Source of the DNA: Adineta vaga
Lineage: Eukaryota > Rotifera
Length of the DNA: 64,000 nt
Reading direction: 5' to 3'
Assembly (NCBI GenBank): GCA_021613535.1
Contig: CP075496.1
Location: forward strand, 12,090,001-12,154,000
The translations under genes were made by a program, and so were the position numbers. The notes under the pieces are model-generated. The model was not told where the DNA came from. It was given only the letters and a program-made list of their open reading frames with translations, and ran no database searches. This document shows positions 12,401 through 24,194 of this stretch, piece by piece. Each line of letters opens with the position of its first letter. Position 1 is the stretch's first letter.

Positions 12401-14506
12401 AAGAAAGGCATAGACAAATAATAAAATAATGCTTAAAGCTGACGTATTAACGATCATTTCAAAGCATCTGTTGCATAGTTTTTATTTCTTTTCATCTGAT
12501 AGACATTTAAAGATTTGAGTCAATGACATAGGCGGAGCATCGTCTCCGTTAAATAATTAAAAATAAATTAACTTGAATCATTATTCTACGCTTTCTTCTT
12601 CTCTTGATCTCTCGTAGAGTTTTACAGACAAGTTATTTGTTGACTTTCTTGACCTTGATTTTATTTGATAGTAGCTACGATCATATACGCATAAAATTAT
12701 ATTAGAGAGAAAGAGACGCACTTGAAGTTAGTAAACAATAACGTGTTAGTTTTCCTTCAGCAGCAAACCATATTCAAGTAGACTAAATTTTCTCTCTTGA
12801 GACATCAAATCTCATTGAAAACATGCAATAGATCTATTTCTTACAAGTCAATACACATGCAAGATCATCGTCAAACCATGAGTTTCCTATTCATTCGTTC
12901 ATTTCTGACATTTGTTCGACTTTTTACATTGTGAAATACTTATTAGACATACATTTGAAACGCTTGATGTTTTAGAACATCGATGAAGTGAAACAGAAAA
13001 AAAATGATAGAAAATATAAATTATTGATTCATGTCACGTCAGCATCATCTTTTCTCTTCAATGTGTAAGACAATCTGATATGAGACAGACGATAAAATCT
13101 ATCAAGGATATTACAATAGAAAGAACAAGCAAAAAAAAAGCAGTTCTCTGGTAGTTGTAAGATATCAAATGTGACGACGACAGCAACATCTTATTATACA
13201 CATAAAAAACCGCACTATTTTTTACACCGTATGCACATAAATAGTGTTCCGATTTTTTTTCATTCATTATGTATGTGTAATGCTTACTATGTATTGACTA
13301 ATGTCAAAACGAAAAGAGAAAGGAGAAGAAATATAAGAGAAAGTGAGAGAGACAGAAACAGAGAGAGACACCGATGGGAGCGTACTCAGACTGTGTAGAA
13401 AAAAAAGACGAAAAGTTCTCTACAATCGATTACGAAGACTCTACAATTTGGCAAGTACACGTGTACATGTTTGCACCTTCGACATATTAAGTGAAACCTA
13501 CGATTATAATCAGATAATACATCTTGTTTATTCGTTACGAAGATTTCGATGATAATTATAAATAGGTAAGACTACATTCAATAAATGAATCAGTTATTAT
13601 TCATCTAATCACTTCTTATCGATATACCATAGATGAATAGATGTTTGTACTCTCAAAGAAAATGACTAGTGTGTGACATTTATAGTCGTCGAAAACGTTC
13701 GTTTGCCATTTCGCTCAAGTTTACAATCAGACAAAAGAACAGAGTAAATTTTCTTTGTTTCATGCTTATGATTAATAGGTAATGAAGAAAAAGGAAAGAA
13801 AGAACCATCATAAGTCAGTCTTTGTCAATGAGAAAGAAAAAAGATGTATATTGTTGTACGTTCATTTAAGTAGTAAATTAGTGATGCACCATTGCTTACA
13901 ACAAATCAAAGTGAAAAAAGAAGAAAAAAACGTACACGCGTTTTATATTCTCTAGAATCGTGAGAGAAGTAGTTGTCGTATCGATATACCACGATAGGGT
14001 ATCTTATGCGTTTGTTCTTGTTTCTTAAAAGGTTTCTTCTTCTCCTATTTCTCACGCTTCACATCTGATGGTGAAATCTGTTCAGTGATCAGTTTTTTTT
14101 CATTTGATCAAGGTAGCTACCTGACTACTGGTGGTATTGTTGTTGATCATCATCGTCTCTTTTATAATGTTAATGAGAATGTGTGTGTGGATTGTCTCAA
14201 ACAATTTGTCTCAAATATTAGTTTTAATAAAGAAAAAGGAGACGACTATGTAGCCTTAATACAAGAGGATATATTGTAGTAAATAAAAGAAAGAATAATG
14301 ATAGACACATATGCATATATATACAATCATACTTGCATCACTCTCATTAGATATAAACAGGATCATATCACATAGTACTTTTCGGATTAGTGTACCTCGA
14401 AGCTAAATGAAAAAAAACAATCTTGCTGTTCCTTTCTCTCTTGCTCTCACTTTGACCCTTATAGACAACAAACAAAAATCGAAGACTATCTTTCTCTCTC
14501 TTTTCG
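9445..14506. other. Long intergenic region, no supportable gene
   Basis: About 5 kb of AT-rich sequence between two divergently transcribed genes. Short open frames at 13058-13552 and 14085-14279 are isolated, low in complexity or unlike any family I recognise. The 14085 frame (64 codons, containing CVDCLKQF) is the only one with unremarkable composition, but it has no splice partners that I can find. A (TA)n tract lies at about 9634-9651. I saw no tRNA- or rRNA-like structure. The region presumably carries the 5' regulatory DNA of both flanking genes. Confidence 0.5.
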
Positions 14507-14532
14507 CTCTCTCTCTCTCTCTCTCTCTCTCT
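14507..14532. repeat. (CT)n microsatellite
   Basis: An uninterrupted CT dinucleotide run about 70 bp upstream of the start codon of the intronless membrane-protein gene, within a longer pyrimidine-rich stretch. It could lie in the 5' leader or core promoter. Confidence 0.9.
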
Positions 14533-14600
14533 TTATATAGTTTTTATTATTTTGTAGCTAATGATTGACATTCATCTCGTTGGTTTAGTTCCTCTTTTCG

Positions 14601-16286
14601 ATGAGCTACTATCATTATTCGACCATTCTTATTATCATTATCGTTCTCGTCATTCATTTGACATTTGCATGGACACCACCATCGTCTATAAAGGATAAAC
14701 TATTATCAAAAAAGAATGACACTTCATTACATATTCATCATCGATTACCCATTCAAACAAATAAATTACGAAATCTTTCGACATTAATTCATCATCGTTT
14801 CAAACCATCCGATGATGAAAATGACATATCTAACGATGAAACAGAAGATCATCATAAAGATGATTCTTCATCGAAAGATTCTACCACAGCAAATGTTGTT
14901 GTTCTAACATCACTCTCAGGTGTTTATATTTGGTGGCCAATCTTATTTGGTGGTGATGATTCATTTCATCTTTTACTTTCACAAGAAGATGTTCCACGTT
15001 TTCATGATGTGACAGGTGATGAACATGGTAATATCTATTTAACAGCGCCACATGAACGCACTATTTATCGTTTGCAATACGCAGACGGTTGGTGGATATC
15101 AAATTTTTCTAACCATTCATTAATGAATTCAATTCGTAGTGAAATGCCATTATTTGTTAATATACATCAAGTCTCATCAATGCTCTATGTTTATGGTCAT
15201 TCAGATATTCAAACTATTGATTTATTACAACGACCACGTGCTCGTGGTTCAGCACCATTTATGAAACGTTTACGTGAATTAAGTCCAAATCTACGTATAA
15301 GTGATTTAATTATTGATCAATTAACATCGGATGGTTATGTTATTGGTGATTCCTATGGTTGGTGTACAGTTATTCGTTGTTCGTTAAGTGTTAATGAATG
15401 TTCTTTTCTATTTAAAATTCCTTCATCATACGATAATCGACCCTATCCATGTACAGCAACAATTGATTTCTCTACAAAAATTATTTATTTAAGTTTAGAA
15501 GAGAAAATTCTTGCTGTTCATCTCAATGAACAAACGAATTACGATCGACGATTTACTTTAACGGAAAAACGTGGACCACGTTCTACATTAGGTTATGACG
15601 ATATTATTACATATAACAGTACGATACTTTATACAGATGTTCTTCGTCCACTTCTACATATTTGTACATCAATAAATTTCAATCCATGTTTTAATATCTC
15701 ATTAACATTTTCTCCACCACAACGAACAATATTACCACTTCGTTTAAGTATTATTCAAGCACCTAATTTTCGTCCACCTGTATTTGATGAAGAGGATGGT
15801 GATGATGAAAATGGAACTCATTCAGATCTATCCCCATCATCTTTACTTGTTCAAAACATAACTTCCGATATGCAACCTTTAATTGCTGATAAAAACATAT
15901 CCAAAGTTCGACCTACTAATCTAAGCAGTATATGGATGCTTTTACTTGGTATTTGTATTGGTTTACTTCTTGCTGGTCTATCATTTATGATCTATTATGT
16001 TATATGGAATAAAAATCGACCAAAAATAAAACAATCCTCCATATCATCAACAAAAGTCATATCAACATCATCCATGAAAAGAATTATTCTTGCTGATACT
16101 CCACCACTTATAAACAGTCGAAAAAATCGAAATGGATCGAAAAGTAAAAACTCAACTCAACCATCGACTGATTCGACATCAAGTCATTTGATCGAATCTG
16201 CAACGTATTCAAGTACGAATGGTTCAAGTGAATGGACAACAGTTACAACTAGTTCATTGAGTTATCACCCAGAAATTGTTCTTTAG
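14601..16286 (+). CDS. Intronless type I membrane protein with propeller-like ectodomain, unknown function
   Basis: A single open frame of 561 codons with no intron, unusual beside its many-exon neighbours. Visible: a hydrophobic signal peptide (about 1-23, Ile/Val/Leu-rich, ending FAW); a low-complexity Asp/His/Ser linker; an ectodomain of about 300 residues from VVVLTSLSGVYIWW, with repeating short strands and phrases such as DEHGNIYLTAPHERTIYRL that resemble NHL/YWTD-type beta-propeller blades; an acidic spacer (EEDGDDE); many NxS/T sequons; one transmembrane helix (about 445-468, WMLLLGICIGLLLAGLSF); and a Ser/Thr-rich cytoplasmic tail of about 90 residues. I do not recognise the family. 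The propeller reading is inference from repeat texture; a cell-surface receptor or adhesion role is possible but unproven. The ATG at 14601 is chosen because it starts the signal peptide. Confidence 0.8.
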   Translation: MSYYHYSTILIIIIVLVIHLTFAWTPPSSIKDKLLSKKNDTSLHIHHRLPIQTNKLRNLSTLIHHRFKPSDDENDISNDETEDHHKDDSSSKDSTTANVVVLTSLSGVYIWWPILFGGDDSFHLLLSQEDVPRFHDVTGDEHGNIYLTAPHERTIYRLQYADGWWISNFSNHSLMNSIRSEMPLFVNIHQVSSMLYVYGHSDIQTIDLLQRPRARGSAPFMKRLRELSPNLRISDLIIDQLTSDGYVIGDSYGWCTVIRCSLSVNECSFLFKIPSSYDNRPYPCTATIDFSTKIIYLSLEEKILAVHLNEQTNYDRRFTLTEKRGPRSTLGYDDIITYNSTILYTDVLRPLLHICTSINFNPCFNISLTFSPPQRTILPLRLSIIQAPNFRPPVFDEEDGDDENGTHSDLSPSSLLVQNITSDMQPLIADKNISKVRPTNLSSIWMLLLGICIGLLLAGLSFMIYYVIWNKNRPKIKQSSISSTKVISTSSMKRIILADTPPLINSRKNRNGSKSKNSTQPSTDSTSSHLIESATYSSTNGSSEWTTVTTSSLSYHPEIVL

Positions 16287-16571
16287 AAAATGTTTCATTG
16301 TTTATTATTATTTTTTTATTATTTTCATTCAATTTTTTTTTCTTCAACACTTCTTATTCTCGATGACGTTTTTCTTTCTTTTCTTTCTCTATGTTGAATT
16401 ATTTTTATTCTCTAGTAGAAAAAAAACGTTGTTTTATAATACATATACCTTTGATTGAAGTATATCTTATGAAGTGAAATGAAAAATAACATACTTATCA
16501 CACAAAAGAAAGTCAAAGAAAAACCTTGAATTCATGGATAAAAACTTGTCACAACTTTTTTTTCTTTCTAA

Positions 16572-16727
16572 TCACATTTCTTTGTTATCACACTGGCGAT
16601 GAAATTTCGATAGTGGTGGTGGTGGTTTATAACAAGATCCAACAGTTAATTTAAACATAAGATAAATAGTTCCAATAAGAAACAAACCAATAAGCACAAA
16701 GATCGACGAATCGATTGATTCAGACAT
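16572..16727 (-). CDS. Putative 51-residue single-pass membrane micropeptide
   Basis: The open frame extends upstream to 16808, but the internal ATG at 16727 gives a sensible small membrane protein: MSESIDSS, then one hydrophobic helix (FVLIGLFLIGTIYLMF), a short polybasic/proline segment (CYKPPPPLSKFHRQC) and a stop. It lies on the same strand as TUBGCP3, about 180 bp beyond that gene's stop, and converges with the plus-strand gene ending at 16286. The organisation resembles vertebrate SMIM-type small integral membrane proteins, but no homologue is recognised. The alternative is a chance frame in a 3' flank. Confidence 0.4.
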   Translation of the reverse strand: MSESIDSSIFVLIGLFLIGTIYLMFKLTVGSCYKPPPPLSKFHRQCDNKEM

Positions 16728-16908
16728 ACGAAGATAATAATTTCGTTTTGTTTTTATTCTGGAAGAGAAAAAGCTAAGTTTTTTTTTTAATAACACAACC
16801 CCTAACAAAATAAGAAATCATTTCTCTCTAAAGGTTAGCACAAATGTAAATAAAAAAAATGTTAAATTTTTGAGATTAACAAAGATAGTAAACATTAAAA
16901 CATGTGTT

Positions 16909-19900
16909 CTATGCATTTGATTTCGATGTATTGGATACTTTGTAGAATTCATTGAAATTTAATCGAAAACTTAATGAACGTAATGTTATATCAGGATGAG
17001 ATTTTAATTGTTGAAGAAATTTAAGTACAGCATCCTAAAATTATACAAAGACATTGTTGATATGTTTTCATATTAAGTTTGTTTTCTTATTCATACTCGA
17101 AATGCTTTCTTAACAATTAATAAATCGCTTTTAGTCGTTTTTAATTGTGGTTTAAAAACCGTATGAAATCTTCGAACTTCCGCATCCTAAAATTACGAAA
17201 TATTCAAAGCAATGGAGAAAATGAAAAAAAATTCTTTACCGATTCATTATTTTTCGTATAAGTTCCATGCTTTTGTTGTTTTTCATAAGGTTTTCTTGCT
17301 GCCAATTCACTTTCTACACATTGAATTAAACGCTGAATAATCGAACCAAAATTTAATATTAAATCAAATATACAACGTAATTGTTTAGCTAATTCTTGAC
17401 TTGTTTCATGTCCATCAAGATGAAGACGTGTTAAAATTTTCAATAAAGAATCATCATGTGCTTCAAGAATTTGTTCTAAATCTTTTGCTTCCATTAATTT
17501 ACTTAATAAATCACTCCATGAACATTCGAGAACTTCAAACATTATATAATAATTAACACTTTGAACAAATTTCGTCATTTCATTCGACATTGTAAAACAT
17601 GCATGTATCATATCGGAGATTTCTAAATGAAAAAATTCTCATTTTTAAAAATAAATTAAAATAAAATTGTCTTTTAACCTGGAATAGAGGCAAATTCTCT
17701 TGATGATTTCATTAATTGTTTCCATACACCACATGTCGTATATTCCATACGTTTTACACGCCATAAATGATTGAATATTCTCATATATCTTAATGAATTT
17801 TCTTCGGTAAATATTGTACGTAATGGACCATCAAATTTATAATCTAAACAACAAACATCCCAACCAAGTTCTGATGGTGAAACGTACATTAAACGTAAAT
17901 CAAGACGTTTGATAATATCTTCATTCTCATATTGAGCATTGGTAACACGTATTGCTGCATCCATTAATGATTGAAGATTATGATAAAAAACTTGATTAGC
18001 AGCTTTATTTAATTCATTTTCCATTAAATCCATAAGATATTTGATAAAATCACCTTGACCTAATAATAAATAACGTTTTATTGCTTTGAAATGATCCATC
18101 ATTTGATATTTATCATCAAGAATTGAACGAAGATAACGTGTTGTATCATTATAAACTGAAATAATCATATCTTGAAATTCTGTTGAACGTTGTTGTTGAA
18201 ATAAACTTTCAGCTAAATGAAAAGCAAACTTAACATAGATTTCTTTTGAATTCATGTAACTTACATGATGCCGGTGTCTTCAAGATTTGTAACATCGTTC
18301 GATCTTTACATACAACACGTAAAAAATTAATTGATTTTCCTGTAATCCAAATTTTTTTTGCTTGTTCCATTGATATAAACGATGGAACCATGGGTACACG
18401 TAGTGTATATTTATCATACCATAATTTTTCTTCATTAACCATTTTATCTGTTGAAACGAAAAATTCTTGATAAGGATCATTGATTATTCCGTTACATATC
18501 CATTCAACAATCATATCTCGTATTGGTATTGTACAATTATAAAGTAATGGATAAAGTATTGATTGTTGTAAAGGATCACCAGTTGGCTATGCATATAAAG
18601 TATCGAAAGAAGTTGTCCACCTTTTTTACCTAAATAGTTCAAATAAAAAGAAGAAAAAGTTTTTGTTTGATTTCCTCATGTATTCATACCGTGACATGTA
18701 TCAGCAACAGCTGCAAGACATTTTAAACGTTGAATTGGTGTACATAACCAAACATGAAGTTTTTTTAATGATACCAAACCAGGAGTATTTGCCTATAGAT
18801 TGAAAACAATATAAATAGTAATTAAAGAAAATATACTGGATTTTACTTGTTGTTCAATAACAGAAATAAGTCGATGATATTCACGTAATTCACTTGATAG
18901 ATTTGCAATAAATGCTTGAGCAACAAGACTTGTTGTTGGTGTATTGATAATCTTTCGAATTTTTTCATATAACCATCCACATTCAAGAAAACGAGTAATT
19001 AATGAACGTGTACATCGATCAATATTCGTATCATTTGCTGATAAACGTGGTGTTTCAATACCTTGCATACCAAATAAAAGTTCACGTACAATACGTGATT
19101 CATCATTATCTCGTTTGACACTTGAGAGTGTTTCTAGTTCATTATTTGTATTGTTCATTGTTAATTGATGATGATTAGTTGTTGTTAAAGCCGTTTCATT
19201 ACCATTTGTATAATGAAGAAGTTTTTGCAATGATGTAGATGATTTTATATGAGATGAATTATGAGAGAAACCATTCTCTTTACCATTGGATGAGCCTTGT
19301 TGAGTAGCAAGAAGAGAAAATGATGGAATGTCAAAACTACTAGCTGAAGATGTTGGCAATGGTCGACTTATTGAATCATGATAACGTTCTGTTGAAGCTG
19401 TATCAGCTAATGCATAGAGAAATTGTAGTGTTTCAAGACGAACTTTTAAAACTTTCTAAATACCAAAACAAACATTTCCACTAAATAAAAGCCTGTTGTA
19501 TCAAACTGAGAAATAATACTAATGAATCGTTTTTTTCCTCTCTAGTTTACATTGAAACATATCTCTTGAGATTACATGTTCTGTTCAGAATATCAAAAGT
19601 TTATTCCATATGGAAATTATCCAAGGAAAACTTACCAGTTTATTCAATCGAGCATATACTTGTCCAAAACGAAGCATTTCTTGATTTCGTCCATACTTTT
19701 GAACTAAAACAAGATAGATCAACAATAAATAAACACAATGATCAACTTCAAACTATTTCTTATTACAATGTTTCCAAATTTTGTCAAGTAGTCGAATATC
19801 ATCTTGATAAGTTGTTCCATGTTCACTAAAATGATTCATACAAATAAATATCATAACAATCATCAGATTCGAAATTTGTTTTCGCTTACGAATGTAATAA

Positions 19901-20050
19901 ATGTGAAACTGTATTTACAGTTTTGTCCAAATTATCTATAGAGTTATAAATACGAATAAAATTCAATTGAATCTTTCAAATTCTACCTGGTTTATTATCA
20001 CAATAACAGAGACATAAATTTTTGATTAATGCTATTTGTGAACCAGCCAT
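16909..20050 (-). CDS. TUBGCP3: Gamma-tubulin complex component 3 (GCP3)
   Basis: Eleven exons, in transcript order: 20050-19987, 19935-19890, 19825-19767, 19703-19636, 19455-18847, 18792-18690, 18629-18265, 18212-17679, 17622-17240, 17186-17097, 17034-16909; about 815 residues (human 907). GCP3 pairs with GCP2 in the gamma-tubulin small complex that nucleates microtubules at centrosomes. Family text is clear throughout: the GRIP1 start around VRELLFGMQGIETP, SELREYHRLISV, GKKGGQLLSIL, TGDPLQQSILYPLL, LWYDKYTLRVPMVPSF, GKSINFL, then GRIP2 with YLLLGQGDFIKYLMD, NAQYENEDIIKRLD, GWDVCCLDYKFDGPL, FNHLWRVKRMEY, MFEVLECSWSDL and a C-terminal SFRLNFNEFYK. One single-base frame break lies in exon 7 near 18583, between LLSILYMHSQ and TGDP. 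The start ATG is 416 bp from the divergent ALIX start. Confidence 0.95.
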
Positions 20051-20466
20051 CGTTGCTGGATGACGAAGAACTAAACTACACTATACAACACTCGGTAGTA
20101 TATCATACTTGACAAACACAGTAATGACTCATCAATTCAACTATGATTAGTCATCGATATCAGACGAGAATATATAATTAATGATTTCTCTATTTTTCCA
20201 TTGTCTATTCGTATATTTTTCTGATGATGAATATTTTGTATTCAAAAGCCATCTTTATATTTGCCTAGTTTTTGATTGGTTACAAGTCATCATGACTCAT
20301 TGTTGATTGTTTGATGATGACGATCGACCAACTTCTTCTCTTTTCTTTTCCCTTTTCTTGCGTTTCATTCTGTTTTAAGTCGCTTTTGACTTTGTTCATA
20401 AAAATAACCATATTCCATAGTAAAACTATTCATTTCTTTTCATTTTTAGAAAAAGATAGTGAAACT
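20051..20466. promoter_or_regulatory. Shared divergent 5' region of TUBGCP3 and ALIX
   Basis: 416 bp separate the two start codons, so both promoters and 5' leaders must fit here. A polypyrimidine tract ending TTTTTAG at about 20449 sits 17 nt before the ALIX ATG. It looks like a 3' splice acceptor with no obvious cis donor nearby, as expected for a leader intron or a trans-splice site. No TATA-like element was identified with confidence. Confidence 0.45.
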
Positions 20467-23400
20467 ATGACTTCGAATCCGAATCAATTTCTTACTGTAC
20501 CAGCTAAAAAAGCTTTTGATGTTAATGTTTCAACACCTATAAAAAATTTCATTAAAGCAACATTTGGTGATAAAGAAGATTATTCTGCTTCTGTTGATGG
20601 TTTGAATTCTCTTCGTGCTGAAGCATTACTACGAAGTAATTATAAAGATGATTGTTCAAAATTACTTAGGTAAGATATCGAACTATTTCTTTCGATTTAA
20701 TCAACTCAACTTTTCTCTCTTTCACTCTCACCAGATATTACGATCAAATATGTGCAATCGAACATAAATTGCCAATAACAGAAAATCAAATTCGAATTTA
20801 TTTTAAATGGCAAGATGGATTTGTTAGCGGTGGAAGTTTATTTGGTAGTAAACAAAAATCCAATGGTTCATGGAAATTAGCCTACGAAAAAGCATGTGTT
20901 CTTTTCAATATTGGACATGCATATAGTGAATTAGCTTTGGCACAAAATTTATCCATCGATGAACAAATGAAAACTGCATTGAAATATTTTCAATTAGCAT
21001 CGGGTGTTTTCTCGTTTTTGAAAGATTATGTTAATGCCAATTCTTTATCAGATCTTTCGGTTGATTTTGAACCAGCTGTTTTAGCAAGTATGTCATGGTT
21101 AATGTTAGGACAAGCTGCAGAACTTATTTTTATCAAATCGGCTAGTCTAAAAGGTAGGAAAATAGAATATTCATGTCATGAAAATATGTATTCTCGCTTT
21201 TATTTAGATGATATTGCTGCCAGAGTTGCCGCACATGCAGGAGATTGTTACAAAGAAGCTTATACATCATCAAAAACCGAAAGTGCAAAGAAAATTATTC
21301 CAGAGGTAGGTGATACTTTTCGAAAGAGTTCATAACAATTAGAAGGTAATTAATATATTTATATTGTTCCATTTAGAATTATATTAACATTATGTCTGTT
21401 AAACATTTATTATTTCAATCAAAAGCTGAATATCACGCGGGAAATCAAGCCCAAATTGATAGAAAATATGGTCTTAAAGTAGCGCGTTATGATGTAAGTT
21501 AAATAATTATGTTAATAATCAAATAAATATTTGTTTTGTTTTTTCAAATTAGCATGCAAAAGAATTTGCTGATCAAGCTGTTAGTAAATGTACAACGGCG
21601 GCTTTTACACCAGCATTACGTGCAAATCAAGATGAAATTATGAAAGCAGTTACCGCTGCTCGAAAAGATAATGATTTTGTTTATCATGAACGTGTACCGG
21701 ATGTGAAAACACTTGAAATGATTACAGCACAACCCATTGCAAAACCATTACCAGTGACATTTCCGATTACACCTGATTTTAGAGGTAATTCTTTCGTTAA
21801 ATTTTCGTTGTTTTGTTTTTGTCATGAAAATGAAATGCTTTGGGATTATTTTAGATTTATTTGCATCACTTGTTCCAATTGCATTGAATAATGCATTAGG
21901 AGCATTTAGTTCTAAACGAGTAGAAATCATGAACATTGAAATTAATCGTCTTCGAGAAGCAACAAATGTTCTTAATTCGTATGTTGAACTTCACTTTTGT
22001 TTAGTTATCTATTATTCGTTCTTTTTTCAGCTTTTTGGCTTCGGTTAATTTACCAGCTGCAATTGAAGATAATGGTGGTCGTCAAGTTCCTCCATCAGTT
22101 CTGGAAAAATCCAATGAAATCAAACGACAAGGTGGTATTAGTGCATTAGATAAAATGATTAGTGATCTGCCTGAATCATTACAACGAAATAAGGAAATTC
22201 TTGATGAAGTACAGTTTACTTGAATCTTTTTGTTTTATATTGATTATTTCTTTTTGTTTTTAGACAAATCGTATGTTAGATGATGAAGAACGTGGTGATA
22301 CTGAATTACGTAATCAATTTAAAGAACGTTGGACACGTACAGTTTCATCAACATTAACTGTTCCATTACGTGAAGAAGCAAAGAAATATATGGATATTAT
22401 TCAGAATGCAATCAATGCTGATAAAGTTGTTCAAGAAAAATATCGAATGAACCGTGATTGTATTGTGTTACTTAGTAAACAAACGGTAAGGATGTAATTG
22501 AAACTAAATTAAAATCTTATTGAATTTTGTTGTAGCATGAAATTGCCGACGAACTTCCATCAGCAACTGCTGCTGGTGCACTACGTGATTCGTTTGTTGT
22601 ACGTGAATTACGTCGTTTAATGGAGGATGTTGCTGCAATTAAAGCTGAACGTGAAGTGATTGAATCAGAATTAAAAAATACTGATTCAGATGGTGTTCGT
22701 GCACGTTTAATTGGCGCATTTCAACAAGGATCTCATAATGATGAAAACAGTGTTGTTGTACATGAAATTGAATCAATCTATACACCATTGCGACAACAAG
22801 TAGCAGAAAGTGTATCGAAACAAGAACATTTAGTTGAAAATGTTCGTCGTGCAAATCAACAATTTCAAAATGAAAAACAAGGAAATGCATCATCAGAAAT
22901 GCGGGAAGAAATGTTAAAGAATTTAGCACGAGCATTTGATGCTTATCAAGAATTATTAAGTAATCTTAAAGAAGGAACAAAAGTTAGTAGAAAAATTTTC
23001 AAGTCAAAGAATATTTCTCATTTCGAATTGTTGTTTTTAGTTTTATAATGATCTGACACCATTATTACTCAAATTTCAAAATAAAGTATCTGATTTTGTC
23101 TTTGCCCGTAAAACGGAAAAAGAAGATTTAATGAAAGATATACAACGTGGCATTGTTGGTGGAAATCAACCAACAACTACAACAACAACAACAACACAAC
23201 AAAGTGGTACGAAAAATAGATTGATTCAAAAGTAAAAGATCTAATTTATTTGATTTTGATAGGAAGTAATCCATATGCAGCTAGTGCTGCTCCACCTTAT
23301 CCTCAATCACAACAACCATCAGCTCCACCCACTGGTGGTCCACCACCAACGACAACACCTGGTAAACAAACACATATAAAGAAATAAGATATATTCAATA

Positions 23401-23727
23401 TTATTGTTCTTTGTTTTTTGTCTAGACGGTTCTGCATTACCATATCCAGGTGCGTATATGCAACCATTCTTTCCTATGCCACCCGGTTATAATCCATACA
23501 ATCCATTCTTTAATATGGGTAAGATTTATTATGCAGAAACAAATTTGCTTAGTTATCTTTCATTTTGATTATTCTAGCGGCACCAGCATATCCAATGGCA
23601 GGAGCACCTCAATATCCACAACAAGGTAATCTTGATTCTGAAGAATTCTTACGTTAACTAATGCCTATCTTTATTTTCAGGTTATGGCGTTGAAAAACCT
23701 CAATCTGCTAGTGGAAAAAAGAAATGA
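20467..23727 (+). CDS. PDCD6IP: ALIX / programmed cell death 6-interacting protein (Bro1, V domain, PRR)
   Basis: Fourteen exons: 20467-20669, 20735-21153, 21208-21305, 21377-21493, 21553-21784, 21855-21978, 22031-22208, 22264-22485, 22536-22982, 23041-23206, 23263-23361, 23426-23518, 23578-23625, 23681-23727; 830 residues, phases consistent throughout. ALIX is an ESCRT adaptor: its Bro1 domain binds CHMP4, its V domain binds YPX(n)L cargo, and its proline-rich tail binds TSG101, endophilin and ALG-2. Visible: Bro1 domain (about 1-360; [42 protein letters not shown]); V-domain coiled-coil arms (about 360-700; [49 protein letters not shown]); and a short PRR rich in Pro/Tyr/Gln split over small exons, which retains a PSAP late-domain motif (about 754-757). 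The first ATG opens the Bro1 domain. Confident. Confidence 0.96.
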
Positions 23728-24194
23728 TAGATTATATCTGTAAAAAAAAACTTTTTTTGTCGTATTCTTCAACATTGTCTTGTATGATCGAATGAAATCA
23801 TTCTTGTCCTCTCTATCACTTTATTTCTCACTGCTTAGTCGAGCTGCTTTTTTTCTTCTTCTTCACATATACATACATATATTTAATTCCGGTGTTTTCA
23901 TCTCTCAACAACAAACTCATTGTATTCTGCTGCTTGATGTTCGATTCTGTATTAGTACATATTTTCCCATCAATCTCATCATCTCTTCGTCTTTTTTGTT
24001 GTTGTTGATGTTCTTTTATGCTCTACGTATTCTTCTCTGTGTTAACAAAACGAAACATTCTAATAGAAAAAAAAAAAAACAAAGCTTGCACAACATAAAA
24101 CATGTCATTCAAATTTTATTATATCTTGAAACAAGTCTTTTTTTTTGAATTATAGAGTAAGTAAAACAATCTTTTATCTAAGACATCCTCGAAT

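Noticed and set aside
13343-13552. Arg-rich 69-codon frame
   Set aside because: It starts in a GAGA-rich simple repeat, has no recognisable domain and no splice context.
14085-14279. 64-codon frame with two CxxC-like cysteines
   Set aside because: Composition is acceptable, but there is no homology that I recognise and no flanking exon; too short to support a gene.
18213-18264. Apparent frameshift in TUBGCP3 between TPAS and the next exon
   Set aside because: Explained by a normal 52-nt GTAAGT...TTTCATTTAG intron; the spliced reading gives continuous GCP3 sequence.
18944-19168. Plus-strand frame inside the TUBGCP3 locus
   Set aside because: Antisense shadow of a conserved coding exon.
19566-19829. 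87-codon plus-strand frame
   Set aside because: It covers two small minus-strand TUBGCP3 exons and their introns, which carry proper GT-AG borders and family sequence.
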